Source of the DNA: a virus
Virus record (IMG/VR): IMGVR_UViG_3300011114_000309
Coordinates: 1-58,426 of that record
Strand: one strand, 5' to 3'
DNA length: 58,426 nucleotides
This document shows positions 29,333 through 38,598 of this stretch, in pieces; position 1 is the stretch's first letter, and each line of letters starts with the position of its first letter. The notes under the pieces were generated by a model. That model searched no databases. It saw nothing but the letters and a program-made list of their open reading frames with translations, and was not told where the DNA came from. The position numbers and the translations under genes were made by a program.

Positions 29333-29614
29333 ATGGTCAGTGTACCAAAGTTCACCAAGAATTCGACCTTTGAGGAGTGTATTGGAGTCATGTCGCCGGT
29401 ACAGAGGGATATGTTTATTTTGATTGATGAGTATTGGAAGAAGTTCCAATATAGCCCTACGTTGAGGGAGCTGGCGTACTTACGGGGGAAGATGGGGATA
29501 GGGAATACGAAACGGATTGTGGACCAGTTAGTGAGGATTGGCGCGGTTAAGAAGGTAGGTAAGAGAGGACGTACGATTCGGCCTATATATATCAACTTTA
29601 GGAATTTGGATTGA
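29333..29614 (+). CDS. LexA-like winged-helix DNA-binding protein without protease domain
   Basis: 93 residues from ATG 29333; the earlier ATG at 29225 would force the palindrome into coding sequence. Residues about 20-90 fit the LexA DNA-binding domain: MSPVQRDMFILIDEYWKKFQ, YSPTLRELAYLRGKMGIGN, TKRIVDQLVRIGAVKKVGKRG and RTIRPIYI. The S24 self-cleaving domain of LexA is absent, so it should not respond to RecA in the LexA way. It sits right after the palindrome at 29281 and is the best candidate to bind both palindromes. Confidence 0.75.
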   Translation: MVSVPKFTKNSTFEECIGVMSPVQRDMFILIDEYWKKFQYSPTLRELAYLRGKMGIGNTKRIVDQLVRIGAVKKVGKRGRTIRPIYINFRNLD

Positions 29615-30051
29615 GAAGGGTTGATTTAACGGAAGTGGAGAAGAAGGTAGTCATGATGGTGGCTAGGGAGAAGTATGAGTACAGTAGGGACCATCATGTA
29701 GATATGAAGCGGATGGAAGATGGGTTACAGGCAGATATAGATGGGATGATTGGAGAGGTTTGTTTTGGGAAGATGTTTAACTACTTTGTGAATTTAAGTG
29801 CAAGGAAGGCTGATGCGGACTTTTATACAAAAGATGGGAAGTCTATTGATGTGAAGAGTACGAGGTACAAGACGGGGAGATTAGTGGCGACGATTAATAA
29901 GAAGAGGAGTCCGTGTGATTTATATGTCTTGATGGTGATTGACGACGAAGGTGGTTGGTATAAAGGTTATGTGAGTAAAGAAGAATTATTTAGAGACGAG
30001 AACATTAAGGACTTAGGCCACGGGCCTACGTATGTCTATGAAATTAGATGA
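29611..30051 (+). CDS. PD-(D/E)XK-like nuclease upstream of terL
   Basis: 146 residues reading from TTG 29611 (overlaps the previous stop); an ATG at 29653 is an alternative. ADIDGMIGEVCFGKMFN followed by ADADFYTKDGKSIDVKSTR gives a D...DxK active site as in small resolvase-like or restriction-like endonucleases; CDLYVLMVIDD follows. Genes of this type often lie beside phage terminases. Probable role is DNA branch resolution before packaging. Confidence 0.65.
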   Translation: MRRVDLTEVEKKVVMMVAREKYEYSRDHHVDMKRMEDGLQADIDGMIGEVCFGKMFNYFVNLSARKADADFYTKDGKSIDVKSTRYKTGRLVATINKKRSPCDLYVLMVIDDEGGWYKGYVSKEELFRDENIKDLGHGPTYVYEIR

Positions 30052-31519
30052 CTTGATACAGAAGCTTCCTGTTGCAGAGCAGGAGAAGTTATTAAGTCAA
30101 GTCATGGCTTATAAAAACGCTGTAGAAAGAGAGCGATGCCAAGCAAAGTTCATGAACTACGTGAAGAAGATGTGGCCTGGATTTATATTGGGCAGGCACC
30201 ATGCCTTGATGGGGCAGAAGTTTGAAGAGATCGCAGAGGGGAAATTAAAAAGACTAATTATCAACATGGCGCCGAGACATACAAAATCGGAGTTTGCTAG
30301 TTACTTATTACCGAGTTGGTATCTGGGCAAGTTCCCTAAAAAGAAAGTTATACAAACATCGAACACGGCGGATTTGGCCGTTAACTTTGGTAGGAAAGTT
30401 AGGAACTTAGTGATAAGTGAGCAGTACGCCGAGGTATTTCCTAACGTTTCTTTAAGGCAGGATAGTAAAGCCGCTGGTCGTTGGGCTACTAATCATGACG
30501 GCGAGTACTTTGCTATCGGCGTAGGTGGTACGGTAACTGGTAAAGGTGCGGACCTTTTAATTATTGACGACCCACATTCAGAACAGGAAGCCACACTAGG
30601 CGATCCTTCTGTGTTTGATAAGGTCTTTGAGTGGTATACGTCAGGTCCAAGACAGCGTCTTCAACCTGGCGGGGCCATCGTCGTAGTCATGACAAGGTGG
30701 TCGGACAGAGACTTGACAGGAAAAATAATTAGTGAAGCGGCGAAAAGGGAAAAGCATGAAGAGTGGGAGGTCATTGAACTGCCTGCCATTATGCCAAGTG
30801 GTAATCCTTTATGGCCGGAGTTTTGGTCATTAAAAGAACTCGAGGATTTAAGGGAAGAACTCCCTCCTTCTAAGTGGAATGCCCAGTACCAACAACAACC
30901 CACCGGCGAGGAAGGTGCCATTATTAAAAGAGAATGGTGGCAGCTATGGGAAAAAGACGACCCGCCGCCTTGTGAATTTATTATTCAGAGTTGGGACACC
31001 GCATTTACAAAGAGTGAACGAGCTGACTTCTCAGCATGTACAACATGGGGTGTGTTTTATAAAGATGAGGATAAACGAGACGCTAACATCATCATGTTAG
31101 ATGCCTTCCAAAAAAGGATGGAGTTCCCAGAGTTAAAAGACAAAGCCTTAAATCAGTATAAATACTGGGAACCTGACGCTTGTATTATCGAGGCCAAAGC
31201 TGCTGGCGCGCCGTTAGTTTTTGAATTAAGACAAATGGGAGTGCCTGTTTCGGAGTACACCCCGGTAAGAGGAAACGATAAATTTGTTAGGATTAATTCG
31301 GTATCGGATCTTTTTAGGTCCGGTAAAGTGTGGCGACCTGATACCCGCTGGGCTGATGAAGTCGTTGAGCAAATGGCGGCATTCCCTAATGCAGAACACG
31401 ACGACCTCGTAGACTCAAGTGTTCAAGCGCTGATACGATTCAGGCAAGGCGGCTTCTTAAGACTGGCATCTGACGAGGAAGATGAGCCGCAAACCTTTCG
31501 ACGGAAAGCCTACTATTAA
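30032..31519 (+). CDS. terL: Terminase large subunit
   Basis: 495 residues. Walker A-like INMAPRHTKSEFAS (about 77-90), Walker B ADLLIIDDPH (about 173-182), and nuclease residues in QSWDTAFTKS, IIEAKAAGAP and AEHDDLVDS. Packages DNA into the procapsid and cuts the concatemer. Start 30032 overlaps the nuclease gene by 20 bases; ATG 30038 is an alternative. Confidence 0.96.
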   Translation: MSMKLDDLIQKLPVAEQEKLLSQVMAYKNAVERERCQAKFMNYVKKMWPGFILGRHHALMGQKFEEIAEGKLKRLIINMAPRHTKSEFASYLLPSWYLGKFPKKKVIQTSNTADLAVNFGRKVRNLVISEQYAEVFPNVSLRQDSKAAGRWATNHDGEYFAIGVGGTVTGKGADLLIIDDPHSEQEATLGDPSVFDKVFEWYTSGPRQRLQPGGAIVVVMTRWSDRDLTGKIISEAAKREKHEEWEVIELPAIMPSGNPLWPEFWSLKELEDLREELPPSKWNAQYQQQPTGEEGAIIKREWWQLWEKDDPPPCEFIIQSWDTAFTKSERADFSACTTWGVFYKDEDKRDANIIMLDAFQKRMEFPELKDKALNQYKYWEPDACIIEAKAAGAPLVFELRQMGVPVSEYTPVRGNDKFVRINSVSDLFRSGKVWRPDTRWADEVVEQMAAFPNAEHDDLVDSSVQALIRFRQGGFLRLASDEEDEPQTFRRKAYY

Positions 31520-31528
31520 GGATAGACC

Positions 31529-33877
31529 ATGTTAGATAAGCCCCTTGAGCCAATATTGTCCAGTGACTCAGAAATTGAAATTGAAATTGAAAACCCCGAG
31601 TCTGTAACCATCGGCATGGATGGACTCGAGGTCGTTTTAGAACAAGGTGAAGAAACCGCAGAAGACTTCGATGCAAACCTGGCTGACTATATGTCGGAGT
31701 CAGAACTTCAAACCTTGGCGTCTGATTTAATGGGTGAGGTAGACGCCGATATTGGATCCAGAAAAGACTGGGTCGATATGTACGTCAAAGGTTTAGAAGT
31801 CCTTGGTATGAAATATGAAGAGAGAACAGAACCTTGGAACGGTGCCTGCGGTGTGTTCTCCACCTTATTAACAGAAGCAGCCGTGCGGTTTCAATCAGAA
31901 ATGATTATCGAAACCTTCCCTGCCCAAGGACCAGTAAAAACAGAAATCATTGGTCAAATAACCAAAGAAAAAGAAGACTCCGCAGAACGTGTTCGTGACG
32001 ATATGAACTTTCGTTTAACCGAAACAATCCCAGAATACAGACCCGAACATGAACGGATGTTATTTAACTTAGGTCTTAGCGGCGCTGCTTTTAAGAAGGT
32101 TTACTACGATCCTAATTTAGGACGTGAGACATCCATTTTTATTCCGGCTGAGGATGTGATTATTCCTTACGGATCGTCAGGTGCAAGGACGGCGGAACGT
32201 GTCACCCATATGATGCGTAAGACTAAAAACGATATCCATCGTTTACAGGTAAAAGGTTTTTACAGAGACGTAGACCTTGGAGATCCAGTAAAAGTTATTA
32301 ATGATATCGAGGAAAAGAAAGCCGACGAAACAGGGTTTTCTATTAATGATGATGACCGATATCTCATTTGTGAAATACAGGTTGACTATAACTTACCTGG
32401 TTATGAAGTAGACGATGACATCGCGGTTCCTTACATTATTACGATTGATAAAGGAACTAATAAAGTCTTATCGATTTATCGTAACTGGCGTGAAGGCGAT
32501 CACTTATATAGGAAACGCCAGCACTTAGTTCAGTACGATTACGTCCCAGGATTTGGAGCCTATGGGTTTGGATATATCCATCTTATTGGAGGATATGCTC
32601 GAGCAGGCACGATGTTAATTAGGCAACTGGTAGACGCAGGGACATTATCTAACCTACCCGGAGGTCTTAAGTCTCGTGGTTTAAGAGTTAAGGGTGACGA
32701 CACCCCGATTGCACCTGGCGAGTTTAGAGACGTTGACGTACCTAGCGGTGCTATTAAAGACAACATCATGACGCTTCCTTATAAGGAACCGTCACAAGTT
32801 TTAGCTGCTTTATTAGACAAAATCAGCGAAGAAGGAAGGCGTTTAGGTTCTATTGCTGACATGAAAGTCAGTGATATGTCGTCTCAGGCTCCAGTCGGAA
32901 CGACCTTAGCCCTGTTAGAAAGACAGCTAAAGACCATGAGTGCCGTGCAAGCACGTGTTCATGCGGCGATGAAACAGGAATTTAAGCTGTTAAGGGACAT
33001 TATTCGGGACTATACCCCTGAAGAATATGCCTACATCCCTGAAGGTGGTAACCGAAAAGCCAAGCAAGAAGACTACGAACACGTCGATATTATCCCTGTC
33101 AGTGATCCTAACGCTGCAACCATGGCGCAAAGGATCATGCAGTACCAAGCGGTCATTCAATTAGCGGCTCAAGCACCTCAAATTTATGATTTGCCCCAGT
33201 TACACCGGCAAATGATTGAAGTTTTAGGGGTGAAAAACGCCGATAAGTTGGTTCCACTACCTGAAGATCAGCATCCTAAAGACCCTGTATCAGAAAACAT
33301 GGCGTTTTTGCGGATGGAACCCACAAAAGCGTTTATTTATCAGGACCACGACGCGCATATAGCGACGCATATGTCGTTTATCCAAGACCCAATGATCATG
33401 CAAATGATCGGCCAGAACCCTATGGCCCAGCAAATCGCGTCAGCAGTACAGGCTCACGTCGCAGAACACTTGTCTTTCCTCTATAGGAAGAAGATTGAAG
33501 AGCAAATCGGTGTTCCTTTACCGCCGCCTAACGAGAAATTACCTGATGACGTAGAGGTAGAGATCTCAAGACTGACCGCGCAAGCAGGCACACAGCTCTT
33601 GCAGATGAATATGGCCCAAGCCAAACAGGCTCAAGCTATGCAACAAGCCCAAGACCCCATGGTTCAGATGCAACAGGCCGAACTTCAAATCAAAGCCGAA
33701 GAAGTTAAGCGAAAAGCCGCTAAAGATGCAGCAGATATTGCACTTGCACAAGCCAGATTACAGGTTGAGCAAGAACGTATCGCTGTTGAAGCACGTAAAG
33801 AGCAGCAACGTATTGCGGCAAAGTCGTCTGACTTTGACAAGAAGTTAAAAGCTGATGTGTTAACTAAACTAAGGTAA
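31529..33877 (+). CDS. Portal protein
   Basis: 782 residues. After an acidic front with an EIEIEIE microsatellite come VDMYVKGLEVLGMKYEERTE, an FQSEMIIETF segment, the stem/wing core (GYIHLIGGYARAGTMLIRQL, ISEEGRRLGSIADMKVSDMS, then SQAPVGTTLALLERQ) and a long Gln/Ala-rich C-terminal barrel helix (about 685-780). Length fits P22-type podoviral portals. Lies between terL and scaffold, as expected. Confidence 0.9.
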   Translation: MLDKPLEPILSSDSEIEIEIENPESVTIGMDGLEVVLEQGEETAEDFDANLADYMSESELQTLASDLMGEVDADIGSRKDWVDMYVKGLEVLGMKYEERTEPWNGACGVFSTLLTEAAVRFQSEMIIETFPAQGPVKTEIIGQITKEKEDSAERVRDDMNFRLTETIPEYRPEHERMLFNLGLSGAAFKKVYYDPNLGRETSIFIPAEDVIIPYGSSGARTAERVTHMMRKTKNDIHRLQVKGFYRDVDLGDPVKVINDIEEKKADETGFSINDDDRYLICEIQVDYNLPGYEVDDDIAVPYIITIDKGTNKVLSIYRNWREGDHLYRKRQHLVQYDYVPGFGAYGFGYIHLIGGYARAGTMLIRQLVDAGTLSNLPGGLKSRGLRVKGDDTPIAPGEFRDVDVPSGAIKDNIMTLPYKEPSQVLAALLDKISEEGRRLGSIADMKVSDMSSQAPVGTTLALLERQLKTMSAVQARVHAAMKQEFKLLRDIIRDYTPEEYAYIPEGGNRKAKQEDYEHVDIIPVSDPNAATMAQRIMQYQAVIQLAAQAPQIYDLPQLHRQMIEVLGVKNADKLVPLPEDQHPKDPVSENMAFLRMEPTKAFIYQDHDAHIATHMSFIQDPMIMQMIGQNPMAQQIASAVQAHVAEHLSFLYRKKIEEQIGVPLPPPNEKLPDDVEVEISRLTAQAGTQLLQMNMAQAKQAQAMQQAQDPMVQMQQAELQIKAEEVKRKAAKDAADIALAQARLQVEQERIAVEARKEQQRIAAKSSDFDKKLKADVLTKLR

Positions 33878-33885
33878 GTCAAATT

Positions 33886-34737
33886 GTGAGAGATTTAACT
33901 ATCGGCATGGCGGTGTATGAAGATTTTGATGGCGTTTATTTCACTATTCAGGCTCTTCGTTATTATCACCAAGATGCCGATGTCTCTCGCATTAAATACC
34001 TTGTTATTGATAACTGTGTAAATGGCACTCACTCAAAACACATTGAGAACTTTCTAAAGTCTTATGTTCCAAACAGCAAATATATAAACACAGACAAGAT
34101 AAAAGGAACGGCTGTTAGGGATTTAATATTTGAAGAGGCTGATACCGAATATGTGATGTGTTTAGACTCACATGTTTTACTAGAGCCTGGTTCAGTTAAA
34201 AGACTTTTGGAATATTACGATCTAAATCAAGACACAAAAGATTTACTACAAGGACCGCTTGTACACGACGACATTTATTCAATGTCTACTCATTTCGAGC
34301 CTCAATGGAATGAAGGGATGTTTGGCGTATGGGGTTTTGATGAACGAGCAAGAAATAAAGATGGCGAACCTTTTGATATACCTGCACAAGGCCTTGGATT
34401 ATTCACATGTAAAAAGGACGCATGGTTAGGGTTTAATAGAAACTTCAAAGGTTTTGGTGGAGAAGAGTTTTATATACATGAAAAATTCCGCCAAGCAGGG
34501 AATCGAACATTATGCCTTCCGTTTTTAAGATGGATACATAGGTTTGGCAGACCCAACGGGACGAAATATAACAACGTGTGGGAAGACAGAATAAGAAATT
34601 ATGTAATAGGGTGGTTAGAAATAGGTCGTCCGATAGAAGATATTCAAGAGCACTTTTCCAAAATTATTGGGGAAGAGAAAACAAACAAAGTGATTGAAGA
34701 AACGATGAAAGAAATGGACCATGAACTCTGTGTTTGA
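33886..34737 (+). CDS. GT-A family glycosyltransferase (GT2-like)
   Basis: 283 residues from GTG 33886. LTIGMAVYEDFDGVYFTIQA, KYLVIDNCVNG, and VMCLDSHVLLEPGSVKRL (DSH in place of DxD) match the nucleotide-sugar binding core of GT2 enzymes; GFGGEEFYIHEKFRQAGNR is the usual acceptor-side ED motif. It sits inside the head operon between portal and chaperonin, so it may glycosylate a virion protein or host surface sugar. Its A+T-rich codons differ from the portal gene, hinting at acquisition. Confidence 0.8.
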   Translation: MRDLTIGMAVYEDFDGVYFTIQALRYYHQDADVSRIKYLVIDNCVNGTHSKHIENFLKSYVPNSKYINTDKIKGTAVRDLIFEEADTEYVMCLDSHVLLEPGSVKRLLEYYDLNQDTKDLLQGPLVHDDIYSMSTHFEPQWNEGMFGVWGFDERARNKDGEPFDIPAQGLGLFTCKKDAWLGFNRNFKGFGGEEFYIHEKFRQAGNRTLCLPFLRWIHRFGRPNGTKYNNVWEDRIRNYVIGWLEIGRPIEDIQEHFSKIIGEEKTNKVIEETMKEMDHELCV

Positions 34738-34915
34738 TTTACTTCAAAAGAAAATACAAGACCGCATTCAAAATTTGAATGAGTCTGTGAGCAACGGCTC
34801 GGCAAAAGATTATGCCGAGTACCGAGAACTGTGCGGCGTTATCCGAGGTCTACGATCTGCACAGATGGAAATACAAGACCTTGAGAGTCGTATAAAGGAA
34901 GATGAAGATGAGTGA
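34721..34915 (+). CDS. Small coiled-coil protein
   Basis: 64 residues; overlaps the glycosyltransferase end by 17 bases. LLQKKIQDRIQNLNES and LRSAQMEIQDLESRIKEDEDE form an amphipathic coil with acidic tail. Conserved in this position in similar phages; role unknown, perhaps in head assembly. Confidence 0.65.
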   Translation: MNSVFDLLQKKIQDRIQNLNESVSNGSAKDYAEYRELCGVIRGLRSAQMEIQDLESRIKEDEDE

Positions 34916-35309
34916 GTTACTAATCTCCCAAGATGGAGAGTCGGCAACAACGTTGCCTGAGACGGCAGAAGAAAAGGCAAAGCAGTTGCCTGAACCTTCT
35001 ACCTATCATGTGTTGTGTGTACTTCCCGAAGTGGATGAGGAGTACGACAGTGGACTAGTTAAGGCTGGATCGACTGTGTACTACGAAGAAGTATTATCAC
35101 CAGTTTTGTTTGTCGTAAAACTAGGACCAGATGCGTATAAAGATAAAACGCGTTTTCCTAGCGGACCTTCATGCAAAGTAGGTGACTTTGTTCTTGTTCG
35201 TCCTAACACTGGAACGCGAATCAAGATTCACGGTAAAGAGTTTCGGATCATTAATGATGATTCGGTTGAAGCCGTTGTTCAAGATCCTCGCGGCATTTCG
35301 AGAGCATAG
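34902..35309 (+). CDS. GroES-like co-chaperonin
   Basis: 135 residues. VLFVVKLGPDAYKDKTRF, KVGDFVLVRPNTGTRI and GKEFRIINDDSVEAVVQDP show the GroES/Cpn10 beta-barrel with an N-terminal extension; the mobile-loop region lies near residues 50-65. Phages use such proteins (T4 gp31 is the model) with host GroEL to fold the capsid protein. Neighbouring scaffold and capsid genes fit this. Confidence 0.8.
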   Translation: MKMSELLISQDGESATTLPETAEEKAKQLPEPSTYHVLCVLPEVDEEYDSGLVKAGSTVYYEEVLSPVLFVVKLGPDAYKDKTRFPSGPSCKVGDFVLVRPNTGTRIKIHGKEFRIINDDSVEAVVQDPRGISRA

Positions 35310-35317
35310 GAGGAGAT

Positions 35318-36211
35318 ATGAGCGAAGAATACAAGTTTCCTGACGAGAAGGAAGAGAAGATTGAAGTTGAGGTGGAGGGTGATGTAGAGGTTGAAATCGT
35401 CGAAGACGAAAAGCCTAAGTACCCAAAGCTTCGTGAAGATCCAAAACCTCTTGATGACTCAGAAGTAAAAGAGTACAGCGATAGAGTCAAACAACGGATT
35501 GATCATCTCTATAAAGGATACAAAACCGAAAAGAGTCGTGCTGAAGAAGCGGAACGTGCCAAGGAAGAAGCGTTTCGTGTAGCCCAGGCTATTGCCGAAG
35601 AGAACAAAAAACTAAAAAGTTCTTTATCGGAAGGGCAACAGGCTTTACTTGAGCAGGCTAAGAAAACGGTAGCCAAGGAGGTAGAAGACGCCAAGAAGAA
35701 ATACACGGAGGCGTATGAATCTGGCGACAGTGATCGATTAGTTTCGGCTCATGAAGAGTTAACTTCAGCCAAAATAAAGTTGGAACGAGTTAATAACTTT
35801 AGGCCGACTAGACAAGAGCCTGAAAAAGAAGTACATATTGAGGCACCGAGGGTTGATCCTAAAGCCGAATCATGGAAAAAGGATAATCCCTGGTTTGGCT
35901 CAGACGATGAAATGACTGGGTTTGTCTTGGCGTATCACTCCAAGCTCATTAAGCAAGGCGTCGATGCATCGTCTGATGAGTACTACGAGAAACTAAATAC
36001 TCGTATGAGACAAGTGTTCCCGGAATACTTTGACGCCGAGGAACCACCTGAAAGAGTTCAGCGTTCAGTTAAGTCAAATGTGGCACCTGCTACGCGCAGC
36101 ACAGCCCCTAAAAAGGTAAAGCTGACACAGAAACAGGTTGATTATGCTAATCGCTACAAGATACCTCTTGAGGTATATGCACGCGAAGTGGCAAAACTAC
36201 AAAGGAATTGA
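35318..36211 (+). CDS. Scaffolding protein
   Basis: 297 residues; very acidic front, central coiled coil (about 70-170, AEEAERAKEEAFRVAQAIAE and following), a DNPWFGSDDEMTGFVLAYHS segment and a basic C-terminus (APKKVKLTQKQVDYANRYK). Position just before decoration and major capsid genes and the acidic-helical-basic layout are typical of podoviral scaffolds. Confidence 0.8.
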   Translation: MSEEYKFPDEKEEKIEVEVEGDVEVEIVEDEKPKYPKLREDPKPLDDSEVKEYSDRVKQRIDHLYKGYKTEKSRAEEAERAKEEAFRVAQAIAEENKKLKSSLSEGQQALLEQAKKTVAKEVEDAKKKYTEAYESGDSDRLVSAHEELTSAKIKLERVNNFRPTRQEPEKEVHIEAPRVDPKAESWKKDNPWFGSDDEMTGFVLAYHSKLIKQGVDASSDEYYEKLNTRMRQVFPEYFDAEEPPERVQRSVKSNVAPATRSTAPKKVKLTQKQVDYANRYKIPLEVYAREVAKLQRN

Positions 36212-36212
36212 G

Positions 36213-36662
36213 ATGGAAAAGCAAGAACGAGGTCAACGCGAGTCAAGAGAAACGGTTGAACGTCCGAAGCAGTGGATGCCGCCGCAGTTATTGCCTGATC
36301 CGACACCGGAGCCTGGGTATAACTTTCGCTGGATTCGTATTAGTACTTTGGGTGAAGCTGATCCACGTCATATTTCTTCCAAGTTACGTGAAGGCTGGGA
36401 ACCTGTTAAAGCTTCGATGCATCCTGAGATTCAGATGATGGCTGGTCAAACCTCGCGGTTTCCAGACAGCATTGAGATCGGTGGTCTATTGCTTTGCAAA
36501 ACACCTTCAGAAATGGTCGGTCAGCGCAATGAGTTTTATCAGAAACAAACTGATGCTCAGATGCAATCTGTAGACAATAACTTCATGCGAGAAAATGACT
36601 CGAGAATGCCGTTGTTTAAAGACCGGCAAAGTAAAGTCACTTTCGGACGTGGAGCTTCTTAA
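36213..36662 (+). CDS. Conserved head-region protein
   Basis: 149 residues from ATG 36213. PGYNFRWIRISTLGEADPRH followed by ISSKLREGWEPVKAS is a conserved core in freshwater and marine podovirus head modules; the C-terminal part (EMVGQRNEFYQKQTDAQMQS) is helical. Exact role unknown. Confidence 0.7.
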   Translation: MEKQERGQRESRETVERPKQWMPPQLLPDPTPEPGYNFRWIRISTLGEADPRHISSKLREGWEPVKASMHPEIQMMAGQTSRFPDSIEIGGLLLCKTPSEMVGQRNEFYQKQTDAQMQSVDNNFMRENDSRMPLFKDRQSKVTFGRGAS

Positions 36663-36678
36663 ACTTAGGAGTTAAAAG

Positions 36679-37551
36679 ATGGCTTACCCCACTGTTGATG
36701 CTCCATACGGTTTCAAAGCTATTAATGAACTTAATGGCCTACCGTATGCGGGAGCAACCCGACAGATTCCCATCGCAAGTGGCTACACCTCCAGTCTTTT
36801 TTATGGTGATTTAGTCCAACTTACAACCGATGGTACTCTGATCAAAACGTCCTACTCTGCCGCTTCCAGCCCCACTTCAGTGATTGCTGGTCTTATTGGC
36901 GTGTTTGTAGGTTGTTCTTACACCAGCCCTTCAACCGGCCAGAAGTTGTTTGCTCAGTATTTCCCAGCAAACACTGCTGCTAACGACATCCTTGCATTTG
37001 TTGTGGATGATCCGTCTGCACTGTTCCGTGTTGCTATGGTTGGTCAAACCTCTAGCGAAAGCAATACTGCTTCGACCATTGGTTATGCTAATCAGTCGTT
37101 TGTTGGAACCAACGTGTACGCAATTACCGGCGTTGCTGGCAGCACGACCACGGGCAATTCCAAAATGGCAGTATCGGGTGACGGTCCTTCAAATGGTACT
37201 GGTAACGTTCGCGTTGCTTCAAGTTCGTTGCCGTTCCGTGTTGTTGCTATTGTTCCTGAGACGGCATACACCGTTAATGGAACGGGATCTTCGTCCAGCA
37301 CGACGATCACACTCGCAGCTGCTGTAACGGGCCTTCAAGCAGGTATGCAGGTTGTTTGCCCTGCCGCTACTGCTGGTGGAACGCCTGGTGACTATAACTA
37401 TGTCACCAATGTTAACGGCACTTCTGTAACGGTGGCTAAGACTTTGACAGCCGCTTCTGGTTCTTCGTTTAGCTTCGTTGGCTACCCTGAAGTTCTTGTG
37501 AAGTGGAACCAAGGTTGGCATAGCTATCAGTTCGCTACCGCACTTGCGTAA
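36679..37551 (+). CDS. Capsid decoration-like protein
   Basis: 290 residues. MAYPTVDAPYGFKAINELNG, ATRQIPIASGYTSSLFYGDLV is the standard start of a protein encoded just before the major capsid gene in many environmental phages. Beta-rich, low in charge. The segment near residues 190-265 (Ser/Thr-rich, TVNGTGSSSSTTITLAAAVT) looks like an inserted Ig-like or carbohydrate-binding module. Confidence 0.7.
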   Translation: MAYPTVDAPYGFKAINELNGLPYAGATRQIPIASGYTSSLFYGDLVQLTTDGTLIKTSYSAASSPTSVIAGLIGVFVGCSYTSPSTGQKLFAQYFPANTAANDILAFVVDDPSALFRVAMVGQTSSESNTASTIGYANQSFVGTNVYAITGVAGSTTTGNSKMAVSGDGPSNGTGNVRVASSSLPFRVVAIVPETAYTVNGTGSSSSTTITLAAAVTGLQAGMQVVCPAATAGGTPGDYNYVTNVNGTSVTVAKTLTAASGSSFSFVGYPEVLVKWNQGWHSYQFATALA

Positions 37552-37563
37552 AGGGGAAACTAA

Positions 37564-38472
37564 ATGGCTATTTCACGCGCACAACTACTGAAAGAGCTTC
37601 TCCCCGGCCTGAACGCACTGTTCGGTCTGGAGTATGCTCGTTATGGTGAAGAGCATAAGGAGATTTACGAAACTGAATCTTCTGAACGTTCTTTTGAAGA
37701 AGAAACCAAGCTGTCTGGCTTCAGTGCCGCACCGGTCAAACCGGAAGGCAGTGCGATTGCTTATGACAACGCACAAGAAGCATGGACCGCAAGGTATAAC
37801 CACGAAACCATTGCTATGGGCTTTTCGATCACCGAAGAGGCCGTGGAAGATAACCTGTACGACAGCCTGTCGTCGCGTTATACCAAAGCATTGGCTCGTG
37901 CCATGGCTTACACCAAACAGGTGAAGGCAGCAGCAGTTCTGAACAATGGCTTTAATTCGGCAGTTACCTACGGTGACGGCCAGCCCTTGTTCTCAACGGC
38001 TCATCCCCTCATCTCTGGTGGCACCAACAGCAACACGCCGTCTACCGCTGCTGACTTGAACGAAACGTCGTTGGAAAACGCCGTCATTCAAATCGCAGGC
38101 TGGACTGACGAACGTGGTCTGTTGATCGCAGCCAAGCCACGCAAGTTGGTAGTCCCCCCGAACCTCATGTTTACGGCAACCCGTTTGCTGCAAACCGAGC
38201 TTCGTGTGGCTACGGCAGACAACGATGTGAATGCACTGAAGATGATGGGTTCAATCCCTGAAGGCTATACAGTCAATCACTTCTTGACTGACACCAACGC
38301 CTGGTTCCTCACCACCGATGTTCCCAACGGATTGAAGCACTTTGTGCGTACACCGTTGAGTACGTCAATGGATGGTGATTTCGACACCGGAAATGTCAGA
38401 TATAAAAGTCGTGAACGCTACTCTTTCGGAGTCTCGGATCCGCTTGGTATCTTCGGTTCTCCCGGAGCATGA
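37564..38472 (+). CDS. Major capsid protein
   Basis: 302 residues. YARYGEEHKEIYETESSERS, FEEETKLSGFSAAPVK, WTARYNHETIAMGFSITEEAV and KPRKLVVPPNLMFTATRLLQ match the HK97-fold capsid proteins of this phage type (Mu gpT-like). The terminator at 38505-38528 right after it allows high expression. Confidence 0.9.
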   Translation: MAISRAQLLKELLPGLNALFGLEYARYGEEHKEIYETESSERSFEEETKLSGFSAAPVKPEGSAIAYDNAQEAWTARYNHETIAMGFSITEEAVEDNLYDSLSSRYTKALARAMAYTKQVKAAAVLNNGFNSAVTYGDGQPLFSTAHPLISGGTNSNTPSTAADLNETSLENAVIQIAGWTDERGLLIAAKPRKLVVPPNLMFTATRLLQTELRVATADNDVNALKMMGSIPEGYTVNHFLTDTNAWFLTTDVPNGLKHFVRTPLSTSMDGDFDTGNVRYKSRERYSFGVSDPLGIFGSPGA

Positions 38473-38504
38473 CCCATATAAATCAATCACTTAGATTGGT
38501 TTAG

Positions 38505-38528
38505 AACCCCGCTTAGGCGGGGTTTTTT
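38505..38528 (+). terminator. Rho-independent terminator after major capsid gene
   Basis: AACCCCGC-TTAG-GCGGGGTT stem-loop followed by TTTT. Confidence 0.9.
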
Positions 38529-38536
38529 ATTGTCTA

Positions 38537-38565
38537 TTGACATCAGAGGTTCCAAGCGGTACATT
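38537..38565 (+). promoter_or_regulatory. Promoter of homing endonuclease gene
   Basis: TTGACA (38537-38542) and TACATT (38560-38565), spacer 17. Gives the endonuclease gene its own transcript. Confidence 0.6.
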
Positions 38566-38598
38566 ACGAAGACAGTTTTATATCGCAAGGAGAAGTGT

